Of a stretch of 5,394 nt of DNA, positions 1 through 5,394 are shown piece by piece. The DNA is from Candidatus Woesearchaeota archaeon (GTDB taxonomy: Archaea > Nanoarchaeota > Nanoarchaeia > UBA10117 > ARS21): assembly GCA_002686215.1 (NCBI GenBank), contig NZAU01000096.1, positions 5,297 through 10,690 of the forward strand. The letters run 5' to 3'. Both the position numbers and the translations under genes were made by a program. Each line of letters opens with the position of its first letter. Within the stretch, counting starts at the first letter, position 1. Below the pieces are notes generated by a model. That model was not told the origin of the DNA, did not search any database, and worked only from the letters and a program-made list of their open reading frames with translations.

Positions 1-772
1 TGAGTTGAAGTGCAAAGTCAGACTCACTCAGAAGTTTGACAATCTGCTTGGTAGAACGTGCGGCAATCAGAATCTTATTCAGAGAATTCTCATCAATCGT
101 CTCAAGCAGATTCTGACAATCAGACTGGCGAAAATCACCCTGAGGAAGTTCCTTGACAACAACCTTAGGAGGAAGAATATAACCTTCTTCTACCAGTTTA
201 GGTGCAGGAACATTACAGATGACCTGACCATAAACTGCACCATCATTCATCCCTGGTTTGAAAATAGTAAGAGAATGCTTAGGAGTAGCAGTGAAGAAAT
301 AGCAGCGCCCAGCAGTAGCAGCAAAGTGCTCCGTAGCAGGGAAAAAGTTACGTTGGACCGAATTGTGCGCTTCATCAAAGTAAATGCAATCAACGTTGAT
401 ACCTGATTCCTGCAAACGAGGAAGTGAATGATATGTAGTGAAGATGAGTTGCTTACGATATGCCTGCCGACTCCAATTACCGATGATAGCAGGCTTAGTG
501 CTGCTAAAGTGACGAGTCTCACCACTATGAACGTGCATCACAGCAACGTCAGTATGAAACTCAAGAAACTCAGAAGAGAGTTGCTCAGCAAGCAAAATAC
601 GAGGAGCAACAACAACTACGATACCACGATCACAAGCGTCCAGATACTCAAGAGAATCCTTGATCATGCACATAGTCTTGCCACCACCGGTAGGGACAAT
701 AACCTGACCTTTATCATGCTCCAACATAGCGGTCAATGCTTCCTGCTGGTGGGGTCGCAAAGTGATGGTCAA
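1..772 (-). CDS. Superfamily 2 DEAH-box helicase/translocase, N-terminal part (3' end outside window)
   Basis: The first 257 residues of an SF2 ATP-dependent helicase can be read; the frame is open to the window edge. Visible motifs: Q-like segment RPHQQEAL (6-13), Walker A PTGGGKT (27-33), motif Ia around VVVAPRILLAEQ (53-64), Ib-like TTYHSL (112-117), Walker B DEAH (133-136) and motif III TATP (161-164). Residues 233-244 look like the start of the second RecA lobe. This layout is that of the ResIII/RecQ-like DEAD/DEAH group; such enzymes use ATP to move along or unwind nucleic acid. The start is TTG at 772: the frame has a TGA five codons upstream, GGAGGG sits 3 nt before the TTG, and the first in-frame ATG (residue 16) would cut off the Q-like segment. 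It is not clearly T4 UvsW, whose Walker B is DECH. The gene looks more GC-rich than the fibre genes. The helicase call is strong; whether its role is recombination, replication or repair is not shown. Confidence 0.88.
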   Translation of the reverse strand, partial: MTITLRPHQQEALTAMLEHDKGQVIVPTGGGKTMCMIKDSLEYLDACDRGIVVVVAPRILLAEQLSSEFLEFHTDVAVMHVHSGETRHFSSTKPAIIGNWSRQAYRKQLIFTTYHSLPRLQESGINVDCIYFDEAHNSVQRNFFPATEHFAATAGRCYFFTATPKHSLTIFKPGMNDGAVYGQVICNVPAPKLVEEGYILPPKVVVKELPQGDFRQSDCQNLLETIDENSLNKILIAARSTKQIVKLLSESDFALQL

Positions 773-775
773 GTG

Positions 776-781
776 CCCTCC
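776..781 (-). promoter_or_regulatory. Shine-Dalgarno GGAGGG for the TTG-initiated helicase
   Basis: On the minus strand GGAGGG lies 3 nt before TTG (770-772). It is the strongest ribosome-binding site in the window and decides the helicase start. An alternative TTG four codons downstream would be too far from it, and the next upstream ATG (792-790) is followed two codons later by a TGA stop. Confidence 0.72.
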
Positions 782-795
782 GTCTCAATACATGT

Positions 796-804
796 ATTAT
801 AGCA
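796..804 (-). promoter_or_regulatory. Extended -10 promoter (TGCTATAAT) for the helicase
   Basis: The minus strand reads TGCTATAAT, a perfect TGnTATAAT extended -10. At the expected distance upstream there is no good TTGACA box, which is usual for extended -10 promoters. Predicted initiation is near A789, giving a leader of about 17 nt that holds just the GGAGGG site before TTG 772. This is consistent with early or middle transcription by host sigma70-type RNA polymerase, separate from the late structural genes upstream. Confidence 0.6.
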
Positions 805-841
805 GAAAACCGTCCCTGGTGCGACCCAGTAGACGGTTCTC
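805..841 (-). terminator. Hairpin, probable terminator of the 1013-residue fibre gene
   Basis: On the minus strand a stem of 10 pairs (841-832 with 814-805, one G-U, core AACCGTC/GACGGTT) surrounds an inner 4-pair stem CTGG/CCAG (829-826 with 819-816) and a 6-nt loop. The stem runs into TTTT followed by CTGC, so the U tract is short and partly inside the stem. It stands 72 nt after the fibre stop codon and directly before the helicase extended -10, where a terminator would be expected. The weak U tract leaves open that it is instead a structured leader or an RNA-processing site. Confidence 0.55.
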
Positions 842-880
842 AAAGTGGCTTAGACTCTGATCTTCAACCCAGACAAAGGT

Positions 881-909
881 AGTCTATATGGTTTCTAGAG
901 TCTTGTCAA
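881..909 (-). promoter_or_regulatory. Possible sigma70-like promoter just after the fibre stop codon
   Basis: The minus strand has a perfect TTGACA (909-904), a 17-nt spacer and TAGACT (886-881, four of six matches to TATAAT). TATAGA overlaps at 888-883 but with a 15-nt spacer. The -35 box begins 3 nt after the TGA at 915-913. RNA started here (near 874) would carry the 805-841 hairpin in a leader of about 100 nt before the helicase start. The -10 is only moderate, so the call is tentative. Confidence 0.4.
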
Positions 910-912
910 GTA

Positions 913-3900
913 TCAGAATTCTATTACTGTTACATTATGAGCGGAGTCTGAAAGATTACCTGTACCATCAAAGACTATACTAACAGTAAATTGACTACTA
1001 CTAGCGATATTAACAAAACTAGATGTCAAATACGTAGAAGTATTTTCACTTTGAACTTGGACAATATAGTTAGTACCACTTGCCGGGTTAGATAATGTAT
1101 AATTATAAACACCACTAACACCTTTGCTGCATGATAAGTTTGACTCTCCTGTTAGAGTTCCATTTGCAGCACAACGAGCTCCTGCAAGAATAGGACTTAG
1201 GTTTCTGAATGAATTAGCAGTATCTCTAACTTGAACGTGGTCTGTGGTAGAATTATAAACTAAAGCACCACCAGGAACACCATTTGGAGTTACTCTCTTT
1301 GCTTTTGCAACACCAGTTCCAGAACTTTGTTCCCATAATGTTGCCATGGTAGTAATATCTGATCCACTTAATGAAGGAATCAGCATGTAAGAGTTCATCG
1401 TGGCACTAGCACCACTAAAATCAACTACAGATCTTGGGAGATATGTGTTGATACCAACCATGGTTAATCTGTCACCGTTAGCCTCTCCTGTGTTAGGATC
1501 ATTTGTTCTACCAGTATTGTCTGCTATAACTCCACCTTGTGAATACGATCCATTATTACCACCAGGATTCCCATATCCATCAACTTTTTTACCTGGGAAA
1601 GGAACAATTGACAAACTACCATCAAATACCATGGTAGAAGTTGTAGTATCGATATCAAGATTTTTTCCATAATGGAAATATGGAACACCTAAACCAGTAT
1701 TCCAATCATCAATCGATCCAGTATTTGATACTCTAGGATCTTGTCTTCCTTCAACGTTGAATAAATCTGTATTTCCGCCATTATCTATTGCAAACTGATC
1801 AGATGCTCTACGAATCAGAACTTTTCCTGCAATACCAGTAGTAGTATTTGCTTTGAGAAGTGGGTTTCTACCATTAACAATAATTGAATATGATGGTGTA
1901 TGATATGGTACTAATGTAGTTGTTCCAATACCAATTGCTACATTTTGATTTAAATATAAGAATTGTGTTGCTTGCGATTTAAGTGTTGGGTCAATAACAT
2001 CAAAATTTAAGAGTGTATTTTCTAGATCAGTAGTGTCATCAGAATTTTGAATTGTAAAATCTTCAAATATTGTGGTTATTCCAAGACTCGTAGTTCTACG
2101 ATTTATATAATTATCAATATTCCCCGAAAAATGCGTCTCTCCTACGCCAATATTAGTAATGAAAAATGGTTCTCCAGTAAGATTTGCATCAGCATTCTGA
2201 TCGAGAGTAATACTATTTGGACCAAGACCTTGGATGATTCTACCACCAGCCAATATGGTTGGATTTGATCCATGAGTTATTGCGGCACCAACATGCAAAG
2301 ACGTTGTAACAATTCCGGTGATAACTGGATTTCCTGCAGAAGCATTACCAGTTCTTGTGTAATCAATAGGAGAAATAATTTTAGTAACACCAGTTACTGC
2401 TTCAATTGCATCTGCAGTTAATTTTCCTCCTTGAGTTCCTCCAATAGAAACATCAGTATTGTCGAACGTTGCTGTAAGAGGTGCATCAACCTTACCATCA
2501 GTAAAACCAAAGGTCATGCTACTTTGGTTTACTTTAAGGACAGATTCTCCTACATTTTCATTAAATACGATATTTAATGCAGCATCAGTTTGTGTAGAAG
2601 AAATAATTCCAACCTGAAGTCTATTCAGAGTGTTCTGTGCTTCATTAGTGATATTAATATTACTACTTGCCAGTAATGGTGGATCTGCAGGATCAAGTTC
2701 AAAAGTCTGACCACCTGTTGCTACGGTTAAAATTCCAGTAACATTCGCTCCTGAAAATTGTGCGACTCCATCGACATCAAGAGCATAACCATCAGCTGCA
2801 TCATCTTTCTTTATAGAAACATTTCCCTCGTAGTCGGAGTGGAATATGACATCATTTTTATATTTTAATTTAAATCCACCAGTATTAACTCCGGTTGTTC
2901 CTCCATGAAGATTGAAATTAATATCTCCTCTATCATAATTTGTTACGTTTAAGTTACCATCTCCACTTTCATAATAAATTTTAACACTCTGATTTCCACC
3001 AGTAGTTGACTTTCCAATACTTATTTCAGACTTATCTGATGTTGCATTTGTATTACGAACCGTAAGTGTTGTGGTTGTATTGGTGCTATTATCTGAGATT
3101 AAAGTTTTTACAGTTCCAATACCAATATCAACCTTTTCAAAATCAGCATATGTTCCGTCAATATTGACAAAAGTTGCAATTCCTCCAGTAACTTGCTCAA
3201 GATCTTTTACTGTTGCAGTTCCAATATAACCAGAACTTGCCGTCAGAATACCACTTAAAGTATTAGCAGTAATAATTCCTGTCGTCTCTGCACTAAATGA
3301 TGATGATAATGTGCTAGCAAAAGAAACATTCGCAGAACCATCAAAAGAAATTGCTGTTGCCTCTAAATCTCCAGTAATTTCAAAATCTCTTTCTGTTTGT
3401 AAGATGGTCGCACTCGCAGCGACACCTACTAATCCACCAACAAATGATGTGGCAGTAATAACACCAGTTGCCCTAATATCTCCATCTTTAAATCCAATAC
3501 CATCTACTCCCTCAGATGTTGGAGTAGAACCAATCAATAAAGCATAATTGGCATCTGTAGTTGTACCAATTCCAACAACACTATCAGTTCTTAATCCAAC
3601 ACCACCATTATCAGTAATCCATGCTGTATATCCATATCCAATTAAATTACTTACTATAGGACTATTTCCTACTTGTAATTGATCAAAGGTACCAATCCCA
3701 ATACTCGAAGCAGTACCAGTTAAATTATCAATAGTACCAATCCCGGCATATAATTTAGCAGTTGTTGTAAGACCAGTTACTCTTACAGGACCTTGAACTC
3801 TGACTGCACCACTATCATTTCCATAGATGTCAAGAAATTCTTGGGGACTGCTAGTTCCAATCCCCACCCGACCAATCGGATCTACAACAAAGTTGTCAGT

Positions 3901-3954
3901 ATCAACCTGTACCCCATTCTTAAAATTAAATGACTTTCTATAATTCGTTGCCAT
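913..3954 (-). CDS. Large GIGT-repeat tail-fibre-like structural protein (1013 aa)
   Basis: Complete gene, ATG at 3954 to TGA at 915-913; probably a virion fibre or adhesin acting in host recognition. The N-terminal 45 residues (MATNYRKSFNFKNGVQVDTD, then RVGIGTSSPQEFLDIYG) match the style of marine T4-like phage fibre proteins. GIGT occurs six times, at residues 31, 71, 86, 128, 278 and 675. Related strand-turn modules include TGVITATSF (163-171), TGIITANTLSG (225-235) and TGILTVATGG. Residues 785-829 are Gly/Asn-rich and probably a flexible or exposed stretch. The region before the C-terminus (GALVYNSTTDHVQVRD) resembles the short beta modules common before fibre tips. Residues 923-1013 look like a compact beta-sandwich tip (LAGARCAANG..., GVYNYTLSNPASGTNYIVQV) and hold the only two cysteines, 928 and 942. 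No membrane segment is seen. A late box lies 18 nt upstream of ATG; no clear Shine-Dalgarno. The exact virion position and receptor are unknown. Confidence 0.85.
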   Translation of the reverse strand: MATNYRKSFNFKNGVQVDTDNFVVDPIGRVGIGTSSPQEFLDIYGNDSGAVRVQGPVRVTGLTTTAKLYAGIGTIDNLTGTASSIGIGTFDQLQVGNSPIVSNLIGYGYTAWITDNGGVGLRTDSVVGIGTTTDANYALLIGSTPTSEGVDGIGFKDGDIRATGVITATSFVGGLVGVAASATILQTERDFEITGDLEATAISFDGSANVSFASTLSSSFSAETTGIITANTLSGILTASSGYIGTATVKDLEQVTGGIATFVNIDGTYADFEKVDIGIGTVKTLISDNSTNTTTTLTVRNTNATSDKSEISIGKSTTGGNQSVKIYYESGDGNLNVTNYDRGDINFNLHGGTTGVNTGGFKLKYKNDVIFHSDYEGNVSIKKDDAADGYALDVDGVAQFSGANVTGILTVATGGQTFELDPADPPLLASSNINITNEAQNTLNRLQVGIISSTQTDAALNIVFNENVGESVLKVNQSSMTFGFTDGKVDAPLTATFDNTDVSIGGTQGGKLTADAIEAVTGVTKIISPIDYTRTGNASAGNPVITGIVTTSLHVGAAITHGSNPTILAGGRIIQGLGPNSITLDQNADANLTGEPFFITNIGVGETHFSGNIDNYINRRTTSLGITTIFEDFTIQNSDDTTDLENTLLNFDVIDPTLKSQATQFLYLNQNVAIGIGTTTLVPYHTPSYSIIVNGRNPLLKANTTTGIAGKVLIRRASDQFAIDNGGNTDLFNVEGRQDPRVSNTGSIDDWNTGLGVPYFHYGKNLDIDTTTSTMVFDGSLSIVPFPGKKVDGYGNPGGNNGSYSQGGVIADNTGRTNDPNTGEANGDRLTMVGINTYLPRSVVDFSGASATMNSYMLIPSLSGSDITTMATLWEQSSGTGVAKAKRVTPNGVPGGALVYNSTTDHVQVRDTANSFRNLSPILAGARCAANGTLTGESNLSCSKGVSGVYNYTLSNPASGTNYIVQVQSENTSTYLTSSFVNIASSSQFTVSIVFDGTGNLSDSAHNVTVIEF

Positions 3955-3965
3955 TATTATAAGCT

Positions 3966-3998
3966 TTAGAGTTATTTATCGGATATTTTATCCTCTAA
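3966..3998. repeat. Nested inverted repeats around the late box in the 48-nt gap
   Basis: TTAGAG (3966-3971) and CTCTAA (3993-3998) form an outer inverted repeat enclosing the late box. Just beside the box, GGATA-TTT-TATCC (3981-3993) forms a 5-bp palindrome, sharing one base with the outer arm. The minus strand also shows a near-duplicate of the box, GATAAAATA followed by GATAAATA. The elements are short and AT-rich, so chance is possible. They might cap the end of the 149-aa gene's message. Confidence 0.3.
3973..3980 (-). promoter_or_regulatory. T4-like late promoter box GATAAATA before the 1013-aa fibre gene
   Basis: The minus strand reads GATAAATA, matching the NATAAATA late motif reported for T4-like cyanophages (T4: TATAAATA). 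It ends 18 nt before ATG 3954. Initiation some 6-7 nt after the box would leave a leader of roughly 12 nt. On my reading there are only two exact NATAAATA boxes on the minus strand here, and both sit at gene starts. Confidence 0.65.
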
Positions 3999-4002
3999 TA
4001 AT

Positions 4003-4452
4003 TTAACTTGAAACTGCTACAGGTGAAGCATATACAAATCCAGTTCCTGGAGTAACATCAGGAGCAAGTCTTAACTCAATAGTTTCACCAGAAGTATCTG
4101 TTACATATGTACCTGCATTAGGATCATCAATAATAGTATTACCAGATCTTTTTCTAATGTAGACAGTATCTGCAGGTTTTACAATAACATCCATATAATT
4201 ACCAACCTCTTGATCAATGGTGTAGCTATGACTATATGTCAAACCGGTAGAAGCTTCTAGTTGACTAACTGCAACTACTCTTGCACAGATGGGAGTATCT
4301 GATTGATTATCAATCTTAACTACACTGGCACGAAAAATTTCCAGAGATCTCAATTTTTGTGTTCCATTCACAACACTACCGTATGCGGCAGTGATAGTAG
4401 AAGCATCAATAGATGTAATTTTGCCTTTTGGTTTAATAATTGCAGGTATCAT
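4003..4452 (-). CDS. Small structural-block protein of unknown function (149 aa)
   Basis: Complete gene from ATG 4452 to TAA at 4005-4003. I do not recognise a family. The protein is rich in Val, Thr, Ser and Ile with alternating beta-type segments (EIFRASVVKIDN at 38-49, then ARVVAVSQLE), one cysteine (residue 57), no signal peptide, membrane segment or coiled coil, and a C-terminus ending VAVSS. It sits between two fibre genes on the same strand, 21 nt after the S74 gene and 48 nt before the 1013-aa gene, and has its own late box. This suggests a late, virion-associated product such as a small fibre-associated, decoration or connector protein. That role is inferred from position only. There is no good Shine-Dalgarno before the ATG, but the reading frame, composition and promoter agree that it is a real gene. 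Confidence 0.75.
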   Translation of the reverse strand: MIPAIIKPKGKITSIDASTITAAYGSVVNGTQKLRSLEIFRASVVKIDNQSDTPICARVVAVSQLEASTGLTYSHSYTIDQEVGNYMDVIVKPADTVYIRKRSGNTIIDDPNAGTYVTDTSGETIELRLAPDVTPGTGFVYASPVAVSS

Positions 4453-4470
4453 TTATCTATAGTTTTCAAC

Positions 4471-4478
4471 TATTTATT
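4471..4478 (-). promoter_or_regulatory. T4-like late promoter box AATAAATA before the 149-aa gene
   Basis: The minus strand reads AATAAATA (NATAAATA type), overlapping the last codon and TAA stop of the S74 gene. It ends 18 nt before ATG 4452, the same distance as the box upstream of the 1013-aa gene. The leader would be very short and has no Shine-Dalgarno (the 18 nt are GTTGAAAACTATAGATAA). Confidence 0.62.
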
Positions 4479-5394
4479 TTGATAATCTCTCATCAATACT
4501 CTCTATACCTGTTTCAGCATCAGTTATTCTTGTAGTCAATACTTTAATTTTTTCATTTTGCTTATCAAGCATGAATTTAAGATCTCTAATTGATCCTAAA
4601 AGAAGTGGAACAAGTTTTTCATAATTAACTGCCAGGTATCCATTATCTCTCGTTGTAACTAATCCTGGAAGTCCCAAAGCTTCAACTTCTTGTGCGATTA
4701 CACCAGTTTCAGATCCCTGCTTACCAGATTCTTCATTCCAATCAAATGTATAACCATGAAGAGAAAGAACCTTTTCAAGAGGATCATCAATTGTTTTAAT
4801 ATTAGTTTTTAAATTAGAATCAGAAGTATAGAATGCTGTGATGTCACCACTTACCCGAAGTTCTCCAGTAATAGAACAACCTGATGAAATTGTTTCAAAC
4901 TTTTTGTCGTTGTTGTAATAAAGTTCTACCGCTCCGTCGTTAAGGAATTTTGCTAATGTTTCAGCAACACCTACCGGATGTTTCTGTATAAAAACTCCAA
5001 CTCCAGAACTTACTATTCCGAAAGTTCCAGTTCCAGTATCACCTATAAAACTATTGCCACTACTCTCATGAACTAGTTGCAGTTCATTATTATCGCCAAG
5101 CAACAACTTTTTATCGTCAGGGAAATGTAGGTTTCCACCAATATGCACACTCTTAGCAATACCAACACCACCGTTAATTTGAACAGAACCAGTTGTTGAT
5201 GATGTACTATCAGCTTCATTCTTAATTTTCAGGGTTCCAGAAACATTAAGATTATTTTTAACTCTAATCTCTTTGTTGAAGGTTACTGGACCATCAAACT
5301 GTGAGAGAATCAGACCAGAGTCTCCACCCTCAACAACAATTCTTTCCTTAACAGTAACTTCATCAAAGATTGCACTCAATCTTGCAGCGTCTTC
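4474..5394 (-). CDS. Tail fibre/adhesin with C-terminal S74 self-cleaving chaperone (5' end outside window)
   Basis: The frame is open to the window edge, so 306 C-terminal residues are visible (residue 1 = codon at 5394-5392); stop TAA at 4476-4474. A TTG at 5379 could be taken as a start, but it has no ribosome-binding site and the preceding codons (EDAAR) continue the frame. Residues 1-90 are fibre repeats (NLNVSGTLKIKN, then GSVQINGGVGIAKSV). Residues 90-180 form a module typical of phage fibres (KKLLLGDNNELQLVHES, then GAVELYYNNDKKFET). From 189 comes an S74 (endosialidase-type) intramolecular chaperone: TSDSNLKTNI with Ser191-Asp192 and Lys196, then YTFDWNE and TGVIAQEVEALGLPGLV. Residues 265-306 look like a coiled coil (LKFMLDKQNEKIKVLTTRI). 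In studied members the chaperone drives fibre trimerisation and then cuts itself off at the Ser-Asp bond. The Ser/Lys spacing of five matches, so cleavage is expected, releasing about 115 residues. The full length and virion position are not known. Confidence 0.88.
   Translation of the reverse strand, partial: EDAARLSAIFDEVTVKERIVVEGGDSGLILSQFDGPVTFNKEIRVKNNLNVSGTLKIKNEADSTSSTTGSVQINGGVGIAKSVHIGGNLHFPDDKKLLLGDNNELQLVHESSGNSFIGDTGTGTFGIVSSGVGVFIQKHPVGVAETLAKFLNDGAVELYYNNDKKFETISSGCSITGELRVSGDITAFYTSDSNLKTNIKTIDDPLEKVLSLHGYTFDWNEESGKQGSETGVIAQEVEALGLPGLVTTRDNGYLAVNYEKLVPLLLGSIRDLKFMLDKQNEKIKVLTTRITDAETGIESIDERLSK

Noticed and set aside
247..525. Minus-strand frame of 92 residues with a hydrophobic Leu/Ser-rich product
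   Set aside because: It is a second frame on the helicase strand itself; its apparent membrane segments come from the helicase codons read out of frame.
1..772. Helicase as T4 UvsW or as a type III restriction subunit
   Set aside because: Walker B is DEAH rather than the DECH of UvsW, and no restriction nuclease or methyltransferase gene is beside it; only the general SF2 helicase call is supported.
5..802. Open plus-strand frames at 5-406 and 428-802
   Set aside because: They lie antisense to the clear SF2 helicase, have no recognisable domains or ribosome-binding sites, and their products are low-complexity Ser/Thr/Asn/Arg strings typical of shadow frames.
805..841. Integrase attachment site or tRNA remnant in the intergenic hairpin
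   Set aside because: There is no integrase, no tRNA-like arms and no flanking direct repeat; a terminator or leader structure explains it better.
888..983. Plus-strand mini frame of 31 codons reaching from the control gap into the fibre gene
   Set aside because: No Shine-Dalgarno, overlaps the fibre C-terminus antisense, and the length is compatible with chance.
1400..3547. Plus-strand frames at 1400-1672, 2047-2268 and 3311-3547
   Set aside because: All lie inside the 1013-residue fibre gene on the opposite strand and have no supporting start signals.
913..3954. CRISPR array or tandem DNA repeat suggested by recurring CCAAT-type words on the plus strand
   Set aside because: The words are the reverse complement of GIGT codons in the fibre gene; spacing is irregular and synonymous codons differ.
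4453..4473. Terminator after the S74 fibre gene
   Set aside because: The 21-nt gap has no stable stem; the late box there overlaps the stop codon, so read-through into the 149-aa gene is likely.

Overview
The window looks like part of a large, lytic T4-like marine myovirus, most likely a cyanophage of Prochlorococcus or Synechococcus. Three things point that way. It holds GIGT-rich tail-fibre proteins of the marine phage type. It holds an intramolecular-chaperone (S74) fibre protein. Two minus-strand genes are preceded by exact NATAAATA boxes, the motif described for T4-like late promoters in cyanophages. The host assignment is inference; no photosynthesis or other auxiliary metabolic gene is present to confirm it.

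All four genes lie on the minus strand, so the reading order is from high to low coordinates. (1) 5394-4474 is the 3' part of a fibre/adhesin gene whose start lies outside the window; it ends in an S74 self-cleaving chaperone with an intact Ser/Lys pair and a coiled-coil tail. (2) 4452-4003 is a 149-residue protein of unknown function. (3) 3954-913 is a complete 1013-residue GIGT-repeat tail-fibre-like protein. (4) 772-1 is the 5' part of a superfamily 2 DEAH helicase that starts at TTG and runs off the window. Gaps between genes are 21, 48 and 140 nt, so no gene-free stretch exceeds 300 nt.

Genes 1-3 read as a late, virion-structure block concerned with host adsorption. Genes 2 and 3 each carry their own late box exactly 18 nt before the ATG, and neither has a clear Shine-Dalgarno site. 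The helicase belongs to nucleic-acid metabolism and is marked off from the block by a hairpin (probable terminator), a perfect extended -10 promoter, a strong Shine-Dalgarno and a TTG start, all within about 75 nt. A second sigma70-like promoter begins 3 nt after the fibre stop codon. An 8-nt complementarity between the hairpin loop and the first helicase codons raises the possibility of leader-dependent translational control.

I see no CRISPR array, tRNA, rRNA, insertion sequence, integrase or attachment site. The window is mostly ordinary phage structural DNA; the most interesting part is the compact control region at about 752-909.
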